This document shows positions 8,805 through 16,786 of a stretch of 64,000 nucleotides of DNA, piece after piece. The stretch's first letter is position 1. Each line of letters begins with the position of its first letter. The DNA is taken from positions 248,001-312,000 of the forward strand of contig CP121336.1 of the NCBI GenBank assembly GCA_043553855.1, in the 5' to 3' direction. The translations under genes and the position numbers were made by a program. Source of the stretch: JAUIAS01 sp030425395. Lineage in GTDB: Bacteria; Pseudomonadota; Alphaproteobacteria; Rhodobacterales; Rhodobacteraceae. The notes beneath the pieces were generated by a model. The model ran no database searches and had not been told where the DNA came from. It saw only the letters and a list, made by a program, of their open reading frames with translations.

Positions 8805-10091
8805 TTAGCCACTTTCGGCCATACGGAGCAAGTGGGCATCAAGAGCTGACTGGAATCCGCGTGTCTTGAAAAGCTCTTTCAGGAACTTGTCGGCGATTTG
8901 ATCTTTCTTCTCTTTCCCGGTCATCTGATTGGCAACCTTCTTGAGTGTCGATTTCGCATTCGATTTGCCCGACCCCTTCAAGTAGGAATGGAAAAACAGG
9001 TAGAATTCGTTCACGGTGGTGCGCGCGAGATACTTGGTTGCACCGTCACTGAGCCGCAGAGTGCCGCCTTTCAACAGATAGTGGAAATTCGCCTTCTGAA
9101 TTTGGGGGGCCAGCCATTTGGACAAAGGGCCTTTGATCAAAAGCCCTTGCAAGGCAGCCCAACCGTAGGTCTTGAGCCCTTCCGCAATGCTTTTGTATCC
9201 CTTTATCTTGTTCCCGGCGAGGTATTTTCCCGCTGCGGATGTTATGTCCTTGATGCCCTTTGTCAGAATGCCCCCCGCAGCGGCCGCAGAGCCCGCGGCG
9301 ACAAAACTGACCCAAACCGGTGCCGTCGCCAGCGTCAGGCCCGCCGCCCCCAGCAAAAGCGGCGTCAGGGCCGCAGCGGTCAGCGTGACCACCACGATCG
9401 GCAGGATGTGATCCATCGAGAATTTGGACATCGACAGGTAGGTGCCCGCCCAGCTGGGTGAAACCACGGCGCTATAGTAATCCGATATGGATTTGACAAA
9501 CAGCCCGATGGCACGGTCCGCTGCTTTGGTCAGAGCCTTGAGTTTCTTGAATTTGCCCGTCGCAATCGCCCGATCATAGGCATAATAGGCCTTTTTGGCC
9601 GCCATGAACGGCCCGCTTCCGGGCCACTTGATCCACTTGAAGGTCTCGACCAGCCATGACCCGAACCGCAATTCGCGACGGCTCTTGGCCAGACCGTAAT
9701 ACATGGCCTCGTATTTCGACAGGACCATATACATCGCCTTGCTTTTCTTGCGCAGAGCTTTACCAAAATCGGCGCGGGCCTTCTTGATGGTTTCCGCCTC
9801 GGCTTCGGTTTTTTTCCAAAAGGCGTCAAACTTGGGAAACAGTGCCTTCCAGGTGGTGCCGCCCGGATCTATCACCTTGTCTGGCGTCTTCAATTTGGCG
9901 ATGCTTCGCTGGGCGTCTTCGATGCCTTTCATCGTGGCCGGGTCGATCTTGCCGTTGATCGGAACACTGATGTCATTGGCAACCAGCATAATCTGAACGA
10001 TGGTCACGTCCTCACTGGTGTTCTTGACAGAAGCCCCCTGACTTTCGCGGGGGTTGAGGCCAACTGGCGCAGAGAGTTTGGGCGTTGCCAT
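8805..10091 (-). CDS. Unrecognised protein with peptidoglycan-binding-like N-terminus and Ala/Gly-rich membrane region
   Basis: 428 residues from ATG at 10091, chosen for GAGAGA upstream; the frame extends 14 codons further. Residues 20-80 look like a peptidoglycan-binding fold (SEDVTIVQIMLVANDISV, then INGKIDPATMKGIEDAQ, then DPGGTTWKALFP). A lysine-rich helical region follows (about 85-215). Residues about 225-285 are hydrophobic and rich in Ala/Gly/Thr with two or three possible membrane spans. The C-terminus is again lysine-rich. No signal peptide is seen. The layout recalls secreted effectors or pore-forming proteins, but no secretion or immunity gene is adjacent. Base composition is lower in GC than its neighbours. 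Function unknown. Confidence 0.75.
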   Translation of the reverse strand: MATPKLSAPVGLNPRESQGASVKNTSEDVTIVQIMLVANDISVPINGKIDPATMKGIEDAQRSIAKLKTPDKVIDPGGTTWKALFPKFDAFWKKTEAEAETIKKARADFGKALRKKSKAMYMVLSKYEAMYYGLAKSRRELRFGSWLVETFKWIKWPGSGPFMAAKKAYYAYDRAIATGKFKKLKALTKAADRAIGLFVKSISDYYSAVVSPSWAGTYLSMSKFSMDHILPIVVVTLTAAALTPLLLGAAGLTLATAPVWVSFVAAGSAAAAGGILTKGIKDITSAAGKYLAGNKIKGYKSIAEGLKTYGWAALQGLLIKGPLSKWLAPQIQKANFHYLLKGGTLRLSDGATKYLARTTVNEFYLFFHSYLKGSGKSNAKSTLKKVANQMTGKEKKDQIADKFLKELFKTRGFQSALDAHLLRMAESG

Positions 10092-10617
10092 GAATCTGAT
10101 CTCTCGAAAAACAATGTGTCGTCGGAAAAACAATGCCCAAATTTTACTCGGTTTTCGCTAATTTTCAATTGTTTTGGCCAAAAATTGGCCGGTATCGGGT
10201 CGGCTGCCCAGTTCAGAGGGGCCTTTCAGGGCGACGCGGGCGGCGTGGTTTTCGCTCTCCCGGCGGCTCGCAATCGCAGGTGGAGGCACGTCATCGGCGC
10301 GCGCGCACAGCCTCGGCAAACATCCCGCCCGGGCACAAAACCGCATCTCTGGCCGCGCGGCCAACCGGGCATTTTCCAAGGTTGAAGCCGGCTTGGAACG
10401 TGGCGAGATGCCAGCACGCCATTTCATTGCCCGTATGCGTTCTGCACGGTGAACTTCTTCTAATTCATCAAACTTTTGGCCCAAACGGCTCGGGCCCGTT
10501 CTCGCCAACTATGACAACGCATCCGGACGTGTCTTGATGACCGGGATAGCAAGAACCAACCCAAATACCGCACGCAATCCACTTTCCGACCCGGGTGAAC
10601 CGCGCTAGCTTGCCCGC
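10092..10617. other. Intergenic region, 526 bases
   Basis: The region separates two divergent genes. The first 110 bases are AT-rich and hold the palindrome at 10172-10183. The remainder is GC-rich with overlapping open frames on both strands, none with a convincing ribosome site or family motif. I see no gene here; a decayed gene cannot be excluded. Confidence 0.5.
10172..10183. promoter_or_regulatory. Palindrome TTTTGGCCAAAA upstream of the orphan gene
   Basis: A perfect 12-bp palindrome inside CAATTGTTTTGGCCAAAAATTGG, followed by a second GGCC. It sits about 80 bases upstream of the start at 10091, in an AT-rich stretch, so it may be an operator. No regulator is identified. Confidence 0.3.
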
Positions 10618-11352
10618 ATGTTTCCAATTCGCGATCACAACCCGTCCGGCCGCACGCCATATATCACCTACGCGCTGATCGTGGTGAATGTCGTGATTTT
10701 CTTCAGCTATGCAGGGCTTGATGATCACGCGATCAACGGGGTTTTCCGAGACTGGGCGATCATTCCGCGCAACATCAGCGGTGGGGGCGGCTGGGAAACG
10801 CTGATGTCGTCGATGTTCCTGCATGCAGGGATCGCCCATCTTGGCGGCAACATGCTGTTCCTTTGGATCTTTGGTGACAACCTCGAAGACAAGATGGGAC
10901 ACCGGCGGTTTCTGGTATTCTACCTGATGTGCGGTATTGCCGCCGGGCTGGCGCATGTTCTGGCCGCGCCCGGATCGGCAGTGCCGACAGTTGGCGCATC
11001 AGGTGCCATCGCCGGTGTCATGGGCGGCTATCTGTTGCTGTTTCCCAAGGCGCGGGTCGATATCCTGATCATCCTGATCGTGTTCTTCCGCATCTTTCCG
11101 ATCCCCGCGTGGATCATGCTGTGTGTGTGGCTCGGATTGCAGTTTCTGGGCGGCATCGGGGCCGACCCCGATACCGGTGGCGTCGCCTACTGGGCGCATG
11201 CCGGGGGCTTTGTCGCTGGCTTCCTGCTGACCGTCCCGACGTGGCGCAGGCTGGGCGGCACCGCCTTTTGGAACCACACCCACGGCATTCCGCCACATCC
11301 CGAGGCGCAATACCGCTTTCGTGCCAGCCATATTCCAAAGGTGCGTAAATGA
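10618..11352 (+). CDS. Rhomboid-family intramembrane serine protease
   Basis: 244 residues with about six transmembrane spans. The family hallmarks are present: HLGGNMLFLWIFGDNLED after the first loop, GASGAIAGVMG with catalytic Ser128, and WAHAGGFVAGF with catalytic His194. Rhomboids cleave membrane-spanning substrates within the bilayer; the substrate here is unknown. The stop overlaps the start of the next gene by four bases (ATGA), so the two are probably translated together. Confidence 0.93.
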   Translation: MFPIRDHNPSGRTPYITYALIVVNVVIFFSYAGLDDHAINGVFRDWAIIPRNISGGGGWETLMSSMFLHAGIAHLGGNMLFLWIFGDNLEDKMGHRRFLVFYLMCGIAAGLAHVLAAPGSAVPTVGASGAIAGVMGGYLLLFPKARVDILIILIVFFRIFPIPAWIMLCVWLGLQFLGGIGADPDTGGVAYWAHAGGFVAGFLLTVPTWRRLGGTAFWNHTHGIPPHPEAQYRFRASHIPKVRK

Positions 11353-11708
11353 CCCGGATCACCGCGACGTGCCACTGCGGCGCGGTTGAAATCGCAGCCG
11401 ACCTTGTCGCCCACTTGTCCGAGGCCAAACGCTGCAATTGTTCGTTTTGCAAGAGACGGCAGGCGGCGAATGTGTCTGCCGCGGCATCCAGCCTGCGCGT
11501 GCTGCGCGGAAACGATGTCTTGACGCTCTATCAATGGGGCACGGGAACGGCGCAGCACTATTTTTGCCGGATCTGCGGGATTTACACCCATCACCGACGC
11601 CGCACACGGCCGGATGAATGTGGGATCAACATCGGCTGCATCGACGGGATAAACCCCGCCGATTTCGAGCCGATAGAAACAACAGACGGTATTGAACTGA
11701 AGCTTTAG
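11349..11708 (+). CDS. GFA (glutathione-dependent formaldehyde-activating-like) / CENP-V fold protein
   Basis: 119 residues. Zinc-binding cysteines are in place: CHCGAVE (Cys9, Cys11), CNCSFCKRR, and CRICGIYTHH near residue 75. This is the GFA family; some members are glutathione-linked, most are uncharacterised, and the symbol gfa is not justified. Translationally coupled to the rhomboid gene by a four-base overlap, and convergent with the next gene. Confidence 0.88.
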   Translation: MTRITATCHCGAVEIAADLVAHLSEAKRCNCSFCKRRQAANVSAAASSLRVLRGNDVLTLYQWGTGTAQHYFCRICGIYTHHRRRTRPDECGINIGCIDGINPADFEPIETTDGIELKL

Positions 11709-11709
11709 A

Positions 11710-12495
11710 TCAGCCTCGTATCACCTTGGCAAAGCTGTCAAAAATGACTTCGTTCGCAGCCAGAACATCGCCGGTTTCCAGCAGATCGTCGCGTCCCGAA
11801 ATCGGCTGAACCATGCCACCCGCTTCGCGCAGGATGATCACCCCGGCGGCGATATCCCAAATATTGAGGCGCCTCTCCCAGAAACCTTCGTAGCGGCCCG
11901 CCGCCACATAAGCCAGATCCAGCGCCGCCGATCCCCAGCGCCGCACACCGGCACAAACCGGCATCAGTCGGCCCAGATCCTTGAGCGTTTCCGGCAAATC
12001 CGCGCGCCCGCCAAAAGGCACGCCGGTGGCAAAGATGCTTTCGATCATTGTCCGCCGTCCCGACACCCGCAACCGGGTGTCATTCATCCACGCGCCCTGC
12101 CCTTTTTCGGCAAAGAACATCTCGTCCTTGGCCGCATCATAGACCACACCGGCCACAATCTGGCCCTTGTGTTCCAGCGCGACGGAAATCGCCCAATGCG
12201 GCAGCCCGTGCAAGAAATTCGTGGTCCCGTCCAGCGGGTCGACGATCCAGCGGCGTGTGGGATCTTCGCCCTCTTCCTCGCCCCCTTCTTCGGCCAGCCA
12301 ACCATAGGTCGGGCGTGCGTCGCGCAATTCCTGCTTGAGGATCGCTTCGGCGGCAAGGTCCGCCTTGGAGACGAAATCCCCCGCGCCCTTCATCGACACC
12401 TGGAGGTTCTCCACCTCGCGGAAATCCTTCACGAGAGATCGCCCCGCCTTGCGGGCGGCTTTGATCATGATGTTGAGGTTTGCGCTGCCAATCAT
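11710..12495 (-). CDS. suhB: Inositol monophosphatase family protein (SuhB-like)
   Basis: 261 residues. Metal-binding motifs are seen: EEGGEEEGEDPTRRW (the Glu of site 1), DPLDGTTNFLHG, and NIWDIAAGVIILREAGG near the C-terminus. The family removes phosphate from inositol phosphates and related sugars; SuhB also has an RNA-polymerase-linked role in Escherichia coli. It is convergent with the GFA gene (one base apart) and divergent from the oxidoreductase at 12658. A second paralogue of the superfamily is at 40717-41520; this one is closer to SuhB. Confidence 0.88.
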   Translation of the reverse strand: MIGSANLNIMIKAARKAGRSLVKDFREVENLQVSMKGAGDFVSKADLAAEAILKQELRDARPTYGWLAEEGGEEEGEDPTRRWIVDPLDGTTNFLHGLPHWAISVALEHKGQIVAGVVYDAAKDEMFFAEKGQGAWMNDTRLRVSGRRTMIESIFATGVPFGGRADLPETLKDLGRLMPVCAGVRRWGSAALDLAYVAAGRYEGFWERRLNIWDIAAGVIILREAGGMVQPISGRDDLLETGDVLAANEVIFDSFAKVIRG

Positions 12496-12657
12496 CGTCC
12501 GGCTCCTGTTGATCAGGCCGCGCGTATACGCGCCCTGCCCGCAATTGCCAAGGGAGAAGACACCCGCGTCGCCGCGTCACCCGCGCGCGCCCCTTGCCAA
12601 GCGCCCCAAGCACCGGCAACCCTGTGCCCAAGATCAAAACAAATGGGAGACAAAAAG

Positions 12658-13689
12658 ATGAGCATGATGAAACGCGTGGCCTTGGCCTGCCGCCCGCAGG
12701 GCGAACCGGTTGATGAGGATTTCAGCATCGAAGAGAACGCGATGCCCGAACCCGGACCGGGCGAAGTTCTGGTCGAGGTGCTCTATCTGTCACTGGACCC
12801 GTATATGCGCGGGCGTATGGATGACGCGGCCTCCTATGCCAACCCGGTGCCAATCGGCGGCACTATGGAAGGCGGCGCCGTAGGCCGGGTGATCACATCA
12901 AACGATCCGTCGCTGACCGAAGGCGATCATGTTTTCGGCATGTTCGGCTGGGCCAGCCACGGGGTTCAGCCCGCCAATATGCTGCGCAAGCTGGATGCGT
13001 CGGTGCCTTTGTCCACCGCGCTTGGCGTGCTGGGCATGCCCGGCTTTACCGGCTGGCACGGGCTGATGGAGTATGGCCGCCCGAAGGCTGGCGAAACACT
13101 GGTGGTCGCCGCGGCCACAGGCCCGGTGGGGTCCATGGTGGGACAGTTGGCCAAGGCCGCGGGCCTGCGCGTGATCGGAATCGCCGGCGGCCCAGACAAA
13201 TGCGCGATGGCTTGCGAGACCTTCGGGTTCGACGCCTGCCTTGATCACCGCGCCTACGACGATGCATCAGCCCTGCGCGCGGCGATCGCCGCAGAAACCC
13301 CCGACGGTATCGACATCTATTTCGAAAACGTCGGCGGCATGGTGCTCGAGGCGGTTCTGCCTTTGATGAACGTGGGCGGACGCATTCCCGTTTGCGGTAT
13401 GATCAGCTGGTATAACGCGGGCGCGTTGGGCGCCGGGGCAAGCGCCGCTCTGCCTGGGCCCAAGCTGTGGCGGACCATCCTGGTCAACCGTCTGGCGGTG
13501 ACGGGCTTTATCATTTCGGACCACTGGGCACGCTATCCCGAGTTTCTCGGGGCGGTTGCTCCCGAAGTTGTGGCCGGGCGCATCGCTTATGTGGAAGACA
13601 TCGCCGAAGGGCTGGAAACCGCGCCGCGCGCCTTTATGGGGCTGCTCAAAGGCAAAAACGTCGGCAAACAGATCGTCAAGATCGCCTGA
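12658..13689 (+). CDS. NADP-dependent medium-chain oxidoreductase (leukotriene B4 dehydrogenase/CurA-like)
   Basis: 343 residues. The start MSMMKR follows GGGAGA at about 8 bases; an in-frame ATG lies 15 bases upstream. The N-terminal GroES-like domain contains LSLDPYMRGRM, and the Rossmann part has AAATGPVGSMVGQLAK. No zinc ligands are visible, as expected for the zinc-free 2-alkenal or alkenone reductase branch. Residue pattern YFENVGG is also typical. The substrate is probably an alpha,beta-unsaturated carbonyl compound; not provable here. Confidence 0.87.
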   Translation: MSMMKRVALACRPQGEPVDEDFSIEENAMPEPGPGEVLVEVLYLSLDPYMRGRMDDAASYANPVPIGGTMEGGAVGRVITSNDPSLTEGDHVFGMFGWASHGVQPANMLRKLDASVPLSTALGVLGMPGFTGWHGLMEYGRPKAGETLVVAAATGPVGSMVGQLAKAAGLRVIGIAGGPDKCAMACETFGFDACLDHRAYDDASALRAAIAAETPDGIDIYFENVGGMVLEAVLPLMNVGGRIPVCGMISWYNAGALGAGASAALPGPKLWRTILVNRLAVTGFIISDHWARYPEFLGAVAPEVVAGRIAYVEDIAEGLETAPRAFMGLLKGKNVGKQIVKIA

Positions 13690-13704
13690 TCTCAAATACG
13701 CGCT

Positions 13705-13732
13705 TTGGGTGGGCAGTATAGTGCCCGCCCAA
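13705..13732. terminator. Bidirectional hairpin between the oxidoreductase and metR
   Basis: TTGGGTGGGCA pairs with TGCCCGCCCAA across a six-base loop, with one G:T pair. It lies between two convergent stops and can serve both strands. Confidence 0.6.
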
Positions 13733-13766
13733 CCAAGGCCACTGCCCCAGGTAGGGGCGCGGCCCC

Positions 13767-14672
13767 TCATGCCGCCTGCAGCTTGCGGGCCTCGCTTCGG
13801 GCCAGGGCAACAAGTTTTTGCACGAAGGGTTTTTCCAGATCGTCGCTGCGCACCGCCGCATAGAGACGCCGGGTGATTCCCTCGGCGGTCAGGGGGCGGG
13901 TGATATAGTCGGAACTGTATTTCACCTCGCGGACGACCCAGTCGGGCAACACCGATACACCGCGATTGGACGCCACCAACAGCAGGATAACCGCCGTCAG
14001 TTCGACCTGCCGGATCGCAGCAGGTTCGACCTTGGCCGGGCTGAGCAGCTGGTTGAAAATATCCAGTCGCGATCGTTCCACGGGATAGGTTATCAGCGTC
14101 TGTCCGCGAAAATCCTCGGCATCCACAAACGGTTTGGCCGCGAGCGGATGGATCGCGGCTGCGACAAAGACCGGCGCATAGTCGAACAGTTCGACAAACT
14201 CGACCCCCGGCAAATCCTCGGGATCCGACGACACGACAAGATCGACCTCTTCCTTGAGAAGGGCGGGCAGCGCGTCAAAGGCCAGACCGGCGCGGATATC
14301 GACATCCACATCCGGCCAGCTCTTGCGGAAATTCTCAAGCACCGGGAACAACCATTCGAAACAGGCATGGCATTCGATTGCGATGTGCATCCGGCCGGTT
14401 TTGCCATCCCGCAAGTTGGAAAATTCCTCTTGCAAGGCTTCCAACTGCGGCAACACCTGTTCGGCCAGCCGCAGCAGGCGCATTCCGGCAGGAGACAGCT
14501 TCATCGGCTTGGACCGGCGAACGAACAATTCAACACCGGCCTGTTCTTCCAGCCCCTTGACCTGATGCGACAACGCACTCTGGGTTATGTGCAGGACATC
14601 CGCCGCACGGGCCAACCCGCCTGCATCGTGAATGGCCTTGATGGTGCGAAGATGACGAAACTCGATATGCAA
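13767..14672 (-). CDS. metR: LysR-family regulator of methionine metabolism, MetR type
   Basis: 301 residues. The helix-turn-helix is AGGLARAADVLHITQSALSHQ (residues 17-37). The effector domain starts with IAIECHACFEWLFPVL, the motif that sets MetR apart from other LysR proteins. The start is TTG at 14672 (TTGCATATCGAG); an overlapping ATG is out of frame. Divergent from metF over about 95 bases, which fits MetR activation of metF with homocysteine as co-effector (known for Escherichia coli). Confidence 0.88.
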   Translation of the reverse strand: MHIEFRHLRTIKAIHDAGGLARAADVLHITQSALSHQVKGLEEQAGVELFVRRSKPMKLSPAGMRLLRLAEQVLPQLEALQEEFSNLRDGKTGRMHIAIECHACFEWLFPVLENFRKSWPDVDVDIRAGLAFDALPALLKEEVDLVVSSDPEDLPGVEFVELFDYAPVFVAAAIHPLAAKPFVDAEDFRGQTLITYPVERSRLDIFNQLLSPAKVEPAAIRQVELTAVILLLVASNRGVSVLPDWVVREVKYSSDYITRPLTAEGITRRLYAAVRSDDLEKPFVQKLVALARSEARKLQAA

Positions 14673-14675
14673 CCT

Positions 14676-14720
14676 ATTGTCTCACTCATATAGTTCTTGA
14701 GTATTATGAAATTGTCTCAC
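14676..14720. promoter_or_regulatory. Candidate MetR operator between metR and metF
   Basis: The 10-mer ATTGTCTCAC occurs twice, at 14676-14685 and 14711-14720. Between them TTC and GAA are separated by 11 bases (14694-14710), a LysR-type dyad. The canonical TGAA-N5-TTCA box of enterobacteria is not present. The copies could be two half-sites serving both divergent promoters. Confidence 0.45.
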
Positions 14721-14766
14721 ATTGGTGCATGTGCAACAAGAGCGAAACAAAGAAAGAGGTTTCACA

Positions 14767-15633
14767 ATGTCCGCACCCAAGGTTTCGTTTGAGTTTTTCC
14801 CGCCGCAGAACCTTGAAGGCTCGTTTCGGCTTTGGGATACGGTGCAGACATTGGCCCCGCTAGACCCGCGCTTTGTGTCCGTTACCTACGGAGCGGGCGG
14901 CACGACGCGCGATCTGACCCGGGATGCGGTGGCGACGCTGCACAAGTCGTCCGGCTTGCCAGTGGCCGCACACCTGACTTGCGTGAACGCCACCCGGGCA
15001 GAAACCCTTGCCATTGCCGACAGCTTTGCCGCCGCCGGTGTCACAGATATCGTGGCCCTGCGCGGCGACCCACCCAAGGGAGAAGGCCGCTTCACCCCCC
15101 ACCCCGACGGGTTTGCCAATTCCTGTGAACTGATCGAGGCTTTGGCCCAGACCGGAAAATTTGCGATCCGCGTAGGTGCCTATCCCGATATCCACCCCGA
15201 GGCCGCGAGTGGTCAGGCAGATATCGACTGGCTCAAGCGCAAGATCGACGCTGGCGCGACAGAGGCGCTGACCCAGTTCTTTTTCGAGGCCGAGACGTTT
15301 TTCCGGTTCCGCGACGCCTGTGAAAAGGCGGGCATCGACGCGCCGATCGTCCCCGGCATTCTGCCCATCGAGAACTGGAAAGGCGCGCGCAATTTTGCCC
15401 GCCGCTGCGGCACGACCATTCCTGCGTGGGTGGAGGATGCGTTTGACAAGGCCGTGCGCGACGGGCGCGAAGACCTGCTGGCCACCGCCCTGTGCGCGGA
15501 ATTGTGTTCCGAGCTGATGGACGGGGGCGTGGACAGCCTGCATTTCTATACGCTCAACCGTCCCGAACTGACCCGCGACGTGTGCCATGCTTTGGGTGTT
15601 TTGCCGCGCGTCCAGTTGGAGAACGTCGCCTGA
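14767..15633 (+). CDS. metF: Methylenetetrahydrofolate reductase
   Basis: 288 residues. It reduces 5,10-methylene-THF to 5-methyl-THF with FAD, feeding methionine synthesis. The start MSAPKVSFEFFPP carries the family N-terminal SFEFFPP. FVSVTYGAGG, VALRGDPP and the FFF-type segment LTQFFFEAETF are also typical, as is the late HFYTLNR motif. AGAGG is placed before the ATG at 14767. Divergent from metR. Length is usual for a bacterial MetF. Confidence 0.96.
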   Translation: MSAPKVSFEFFPPQNLEGSFRLWDTVQTLAPLDPRFVSVTYGAGGTTRDLTRDAVATLHKSSGLPVAAHLTCVNATRAETLAIADSFAAAGVTDIVALRGDPPKGEGRFTPHPDGFANSCELIEALAQTGKFAIRVGAYPDIHPEAASGQADIDWLKRKIDAGATEALTQFFFEAETFFRFRDACEKAGIDAPIVPGILPIENWKGARNFARRCGTTIPAWVEDAFDKAVRDGREDLLATALCAELCSELMDGGVDSLHFYTLNRPELTRDVCHALGVLPRVQLENVA

Positions 15634-15682
15634 ACGACATTTGGGATTGTGGAGGCCCGTTCCGGGCCACACGATTTTCTGG

Positions 15683-15705
15683 CTGGTTTTCCGGTGGAAA
15701 ACCAG
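15683..15705 (+). terminator. Hairpin after metF
   Basis: CTGGTTTTCC pairs exactly with GGAAAACCAG across a three-base loop, about 50 bases beyond the metF stop. A weaker GGCCCG/CGGGCC hairpin lies just before it. No long T-tract follows. Confidence 0.5.
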
Positions 15706-15710
15706 CGGTG

Positions 15711-15743
15711 CCTCCGGCGGGGGTATTTGGAACGAGAAAGACG
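15711..15743 (+). repeat. Dispersed intergenic repeat, copy a
   Basis: GCCTCCGGCGGGGGTATTTG-type sequence continuing into GAACGAGAAAG, in the forward sense. It is directly next to the 3' end of the DUF2235 gene. One base differs from the core of copies b-d. Confidence 0.7.
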
Positions 15744-15745
15744 CC

Positions 15746-16786
15746 TTACCCTTTGGGATATTGCGCCGGGCGATCCAGAACGGATGGATGATGCCGTTCG
15801 GAAGCGTCGCGACCGGTTTTCCGGCGACGCCGGGCGAGGAAAAGTTTACCCAATCCGCGCCATGTTCCAACGGATGGCGCGTGGGCATCGCGGGGAAAGC
15901 TGTCTTGCCAGCCAACCGGCAACGGCAAGCCGCACTCGACAGCCCGTTCAAGCATCCAGACCAGCGGGATATTGGCCAATGGGCGGGCTTGGTCAAAGCC
16001 GCCCAACTGCCCTCCGACATCGCCGTGGCTGCCGCGGAACCAGACCTGTTCGACCCGTTGTTCTGTCGCACTGCCGCGCCACAGCACCGGCGCATAGGCG
16101 ACGCGCGTTTCGTCAAGGGCCAGCGCCTGGAAGGCGTTGCGCACACAGGCCCCCGGGTGCGGGTTGTGGAATTTGTGGGCATTTTCCGTCAGCCGCCAGA
16201 ACAATGGCAAGCGCAGGCCCAGCGCCTTGACGGTATCCCAGACACCGACCATTTCAATCGCCATTTCCGCGTGGCAGAAGGCGCGGGCGAAATCGCGGGC
16301 GTAAGGCCCGCCGGGATCGGTGCGGTAATGCCGATAGGCCAAGAGGATGTTGCGTTCGGTCGCGTGTTCCGCTTGCAGAAGGCCGACCCGGTCGATCACG
16401 CCGCCAAGTGAGCGGACCGCGAAAGCGCCGCGCGAGTACCCCATGAGGATCACCCGGTCACCGTGGCGATACCGCGAGGCCAACCAGCCATAGGCGCGCA
16501 TGATCTGTCTGTTCAGCCCGCGCCCCATGGCAATATCCGCCGTCGCGCGCCAGGATGACCATTGCAGACCGGCTTCGTAGTAGACCGATACATCGGAGCC
16601 GCACTGCCGCGCCAGCTTGAACAACGCGCCCGCCTTTGTCTCGTGCCCCGGATCCAGTGACGACAGCGTTCCGTCGAGGATGACAACATGAATCTGGGGC
16701 CCGCGCACGCGGACCGGATCGGTCTGGTCCGCGTGCAGCCGTCGCCCGAACCAGCCGAGGACGGTATCACTCAGCCGCGACAGCAT
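15746..16786 (-). CDS. DUF2235 (T6SS-lipase-like alpha/beta hydrolase) protein
   Basis: 346 residues from ATG at 16786. VVILDGTLSSLDPG at the start of the fold and the nucleophile elbow GYSRGAF (Ser118) are the hallmarks of DUF2235, the family of the Tle1 phospholipase effectors; many members are not T6SS-linked. VWDTVKALG and WFRGSHGDVGG, with a probable catalytic Asp and His, also match. The start lies inside the 3' end of the CoxL-like gene with a 20-base overlap, so the two may be co-translated. No T6SS genes are nearby. The enzymatic role is inferred; the substrate is unknown. Confidence 0.8.
   Translation of the reverse strand: MLSRLSDTVLGWFGRRLHADQTDPVRVRGPQIHVVILDGTLSSLDPGHETKAGALFKLARQCGSDVSVYYEAGLQWSSWRATADIAMGRGLNRQIMRAYGWLASRYRHGDRVILMGYSRGAFAVRSLGGVIDRVGLLQAEHATERNILLAYRHYRTDPGGPYARDFARAFCHAEMAIEMVGVWDTVKALGLRLPLFWRLTENAHKFHNPHPGACVRNAFQALALDETRVAYAPVLWRGSATEQRVEQVWFRGSHGDVGGQLGGFDQARPLANIPLVWMLERAVECGLPLPVGWQDSFPRDAHAPSVGTWRGLGKLFLARRRRKTGRDASERHHPSVLDRPAQYPKG

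Noticed and set aside
10158..10508. 116-residue minus-strand frame in the intergenic region
   Set aside because: No ribosome site, no family likeness, and overlapped by equally long frames on the other strand.
12169..12657. Upstream extension of the oxidoreductase frame
   Set aside because: Overlaps the suhB-like gene in antisense; the start at 12658 has a ribosome site and matches family length.
14673..14766. SAM or other riboswitch ahead of metF
   Set aside because: The leader is under 100 bases and shows LysR-type sites, not a conserved aptamer core.
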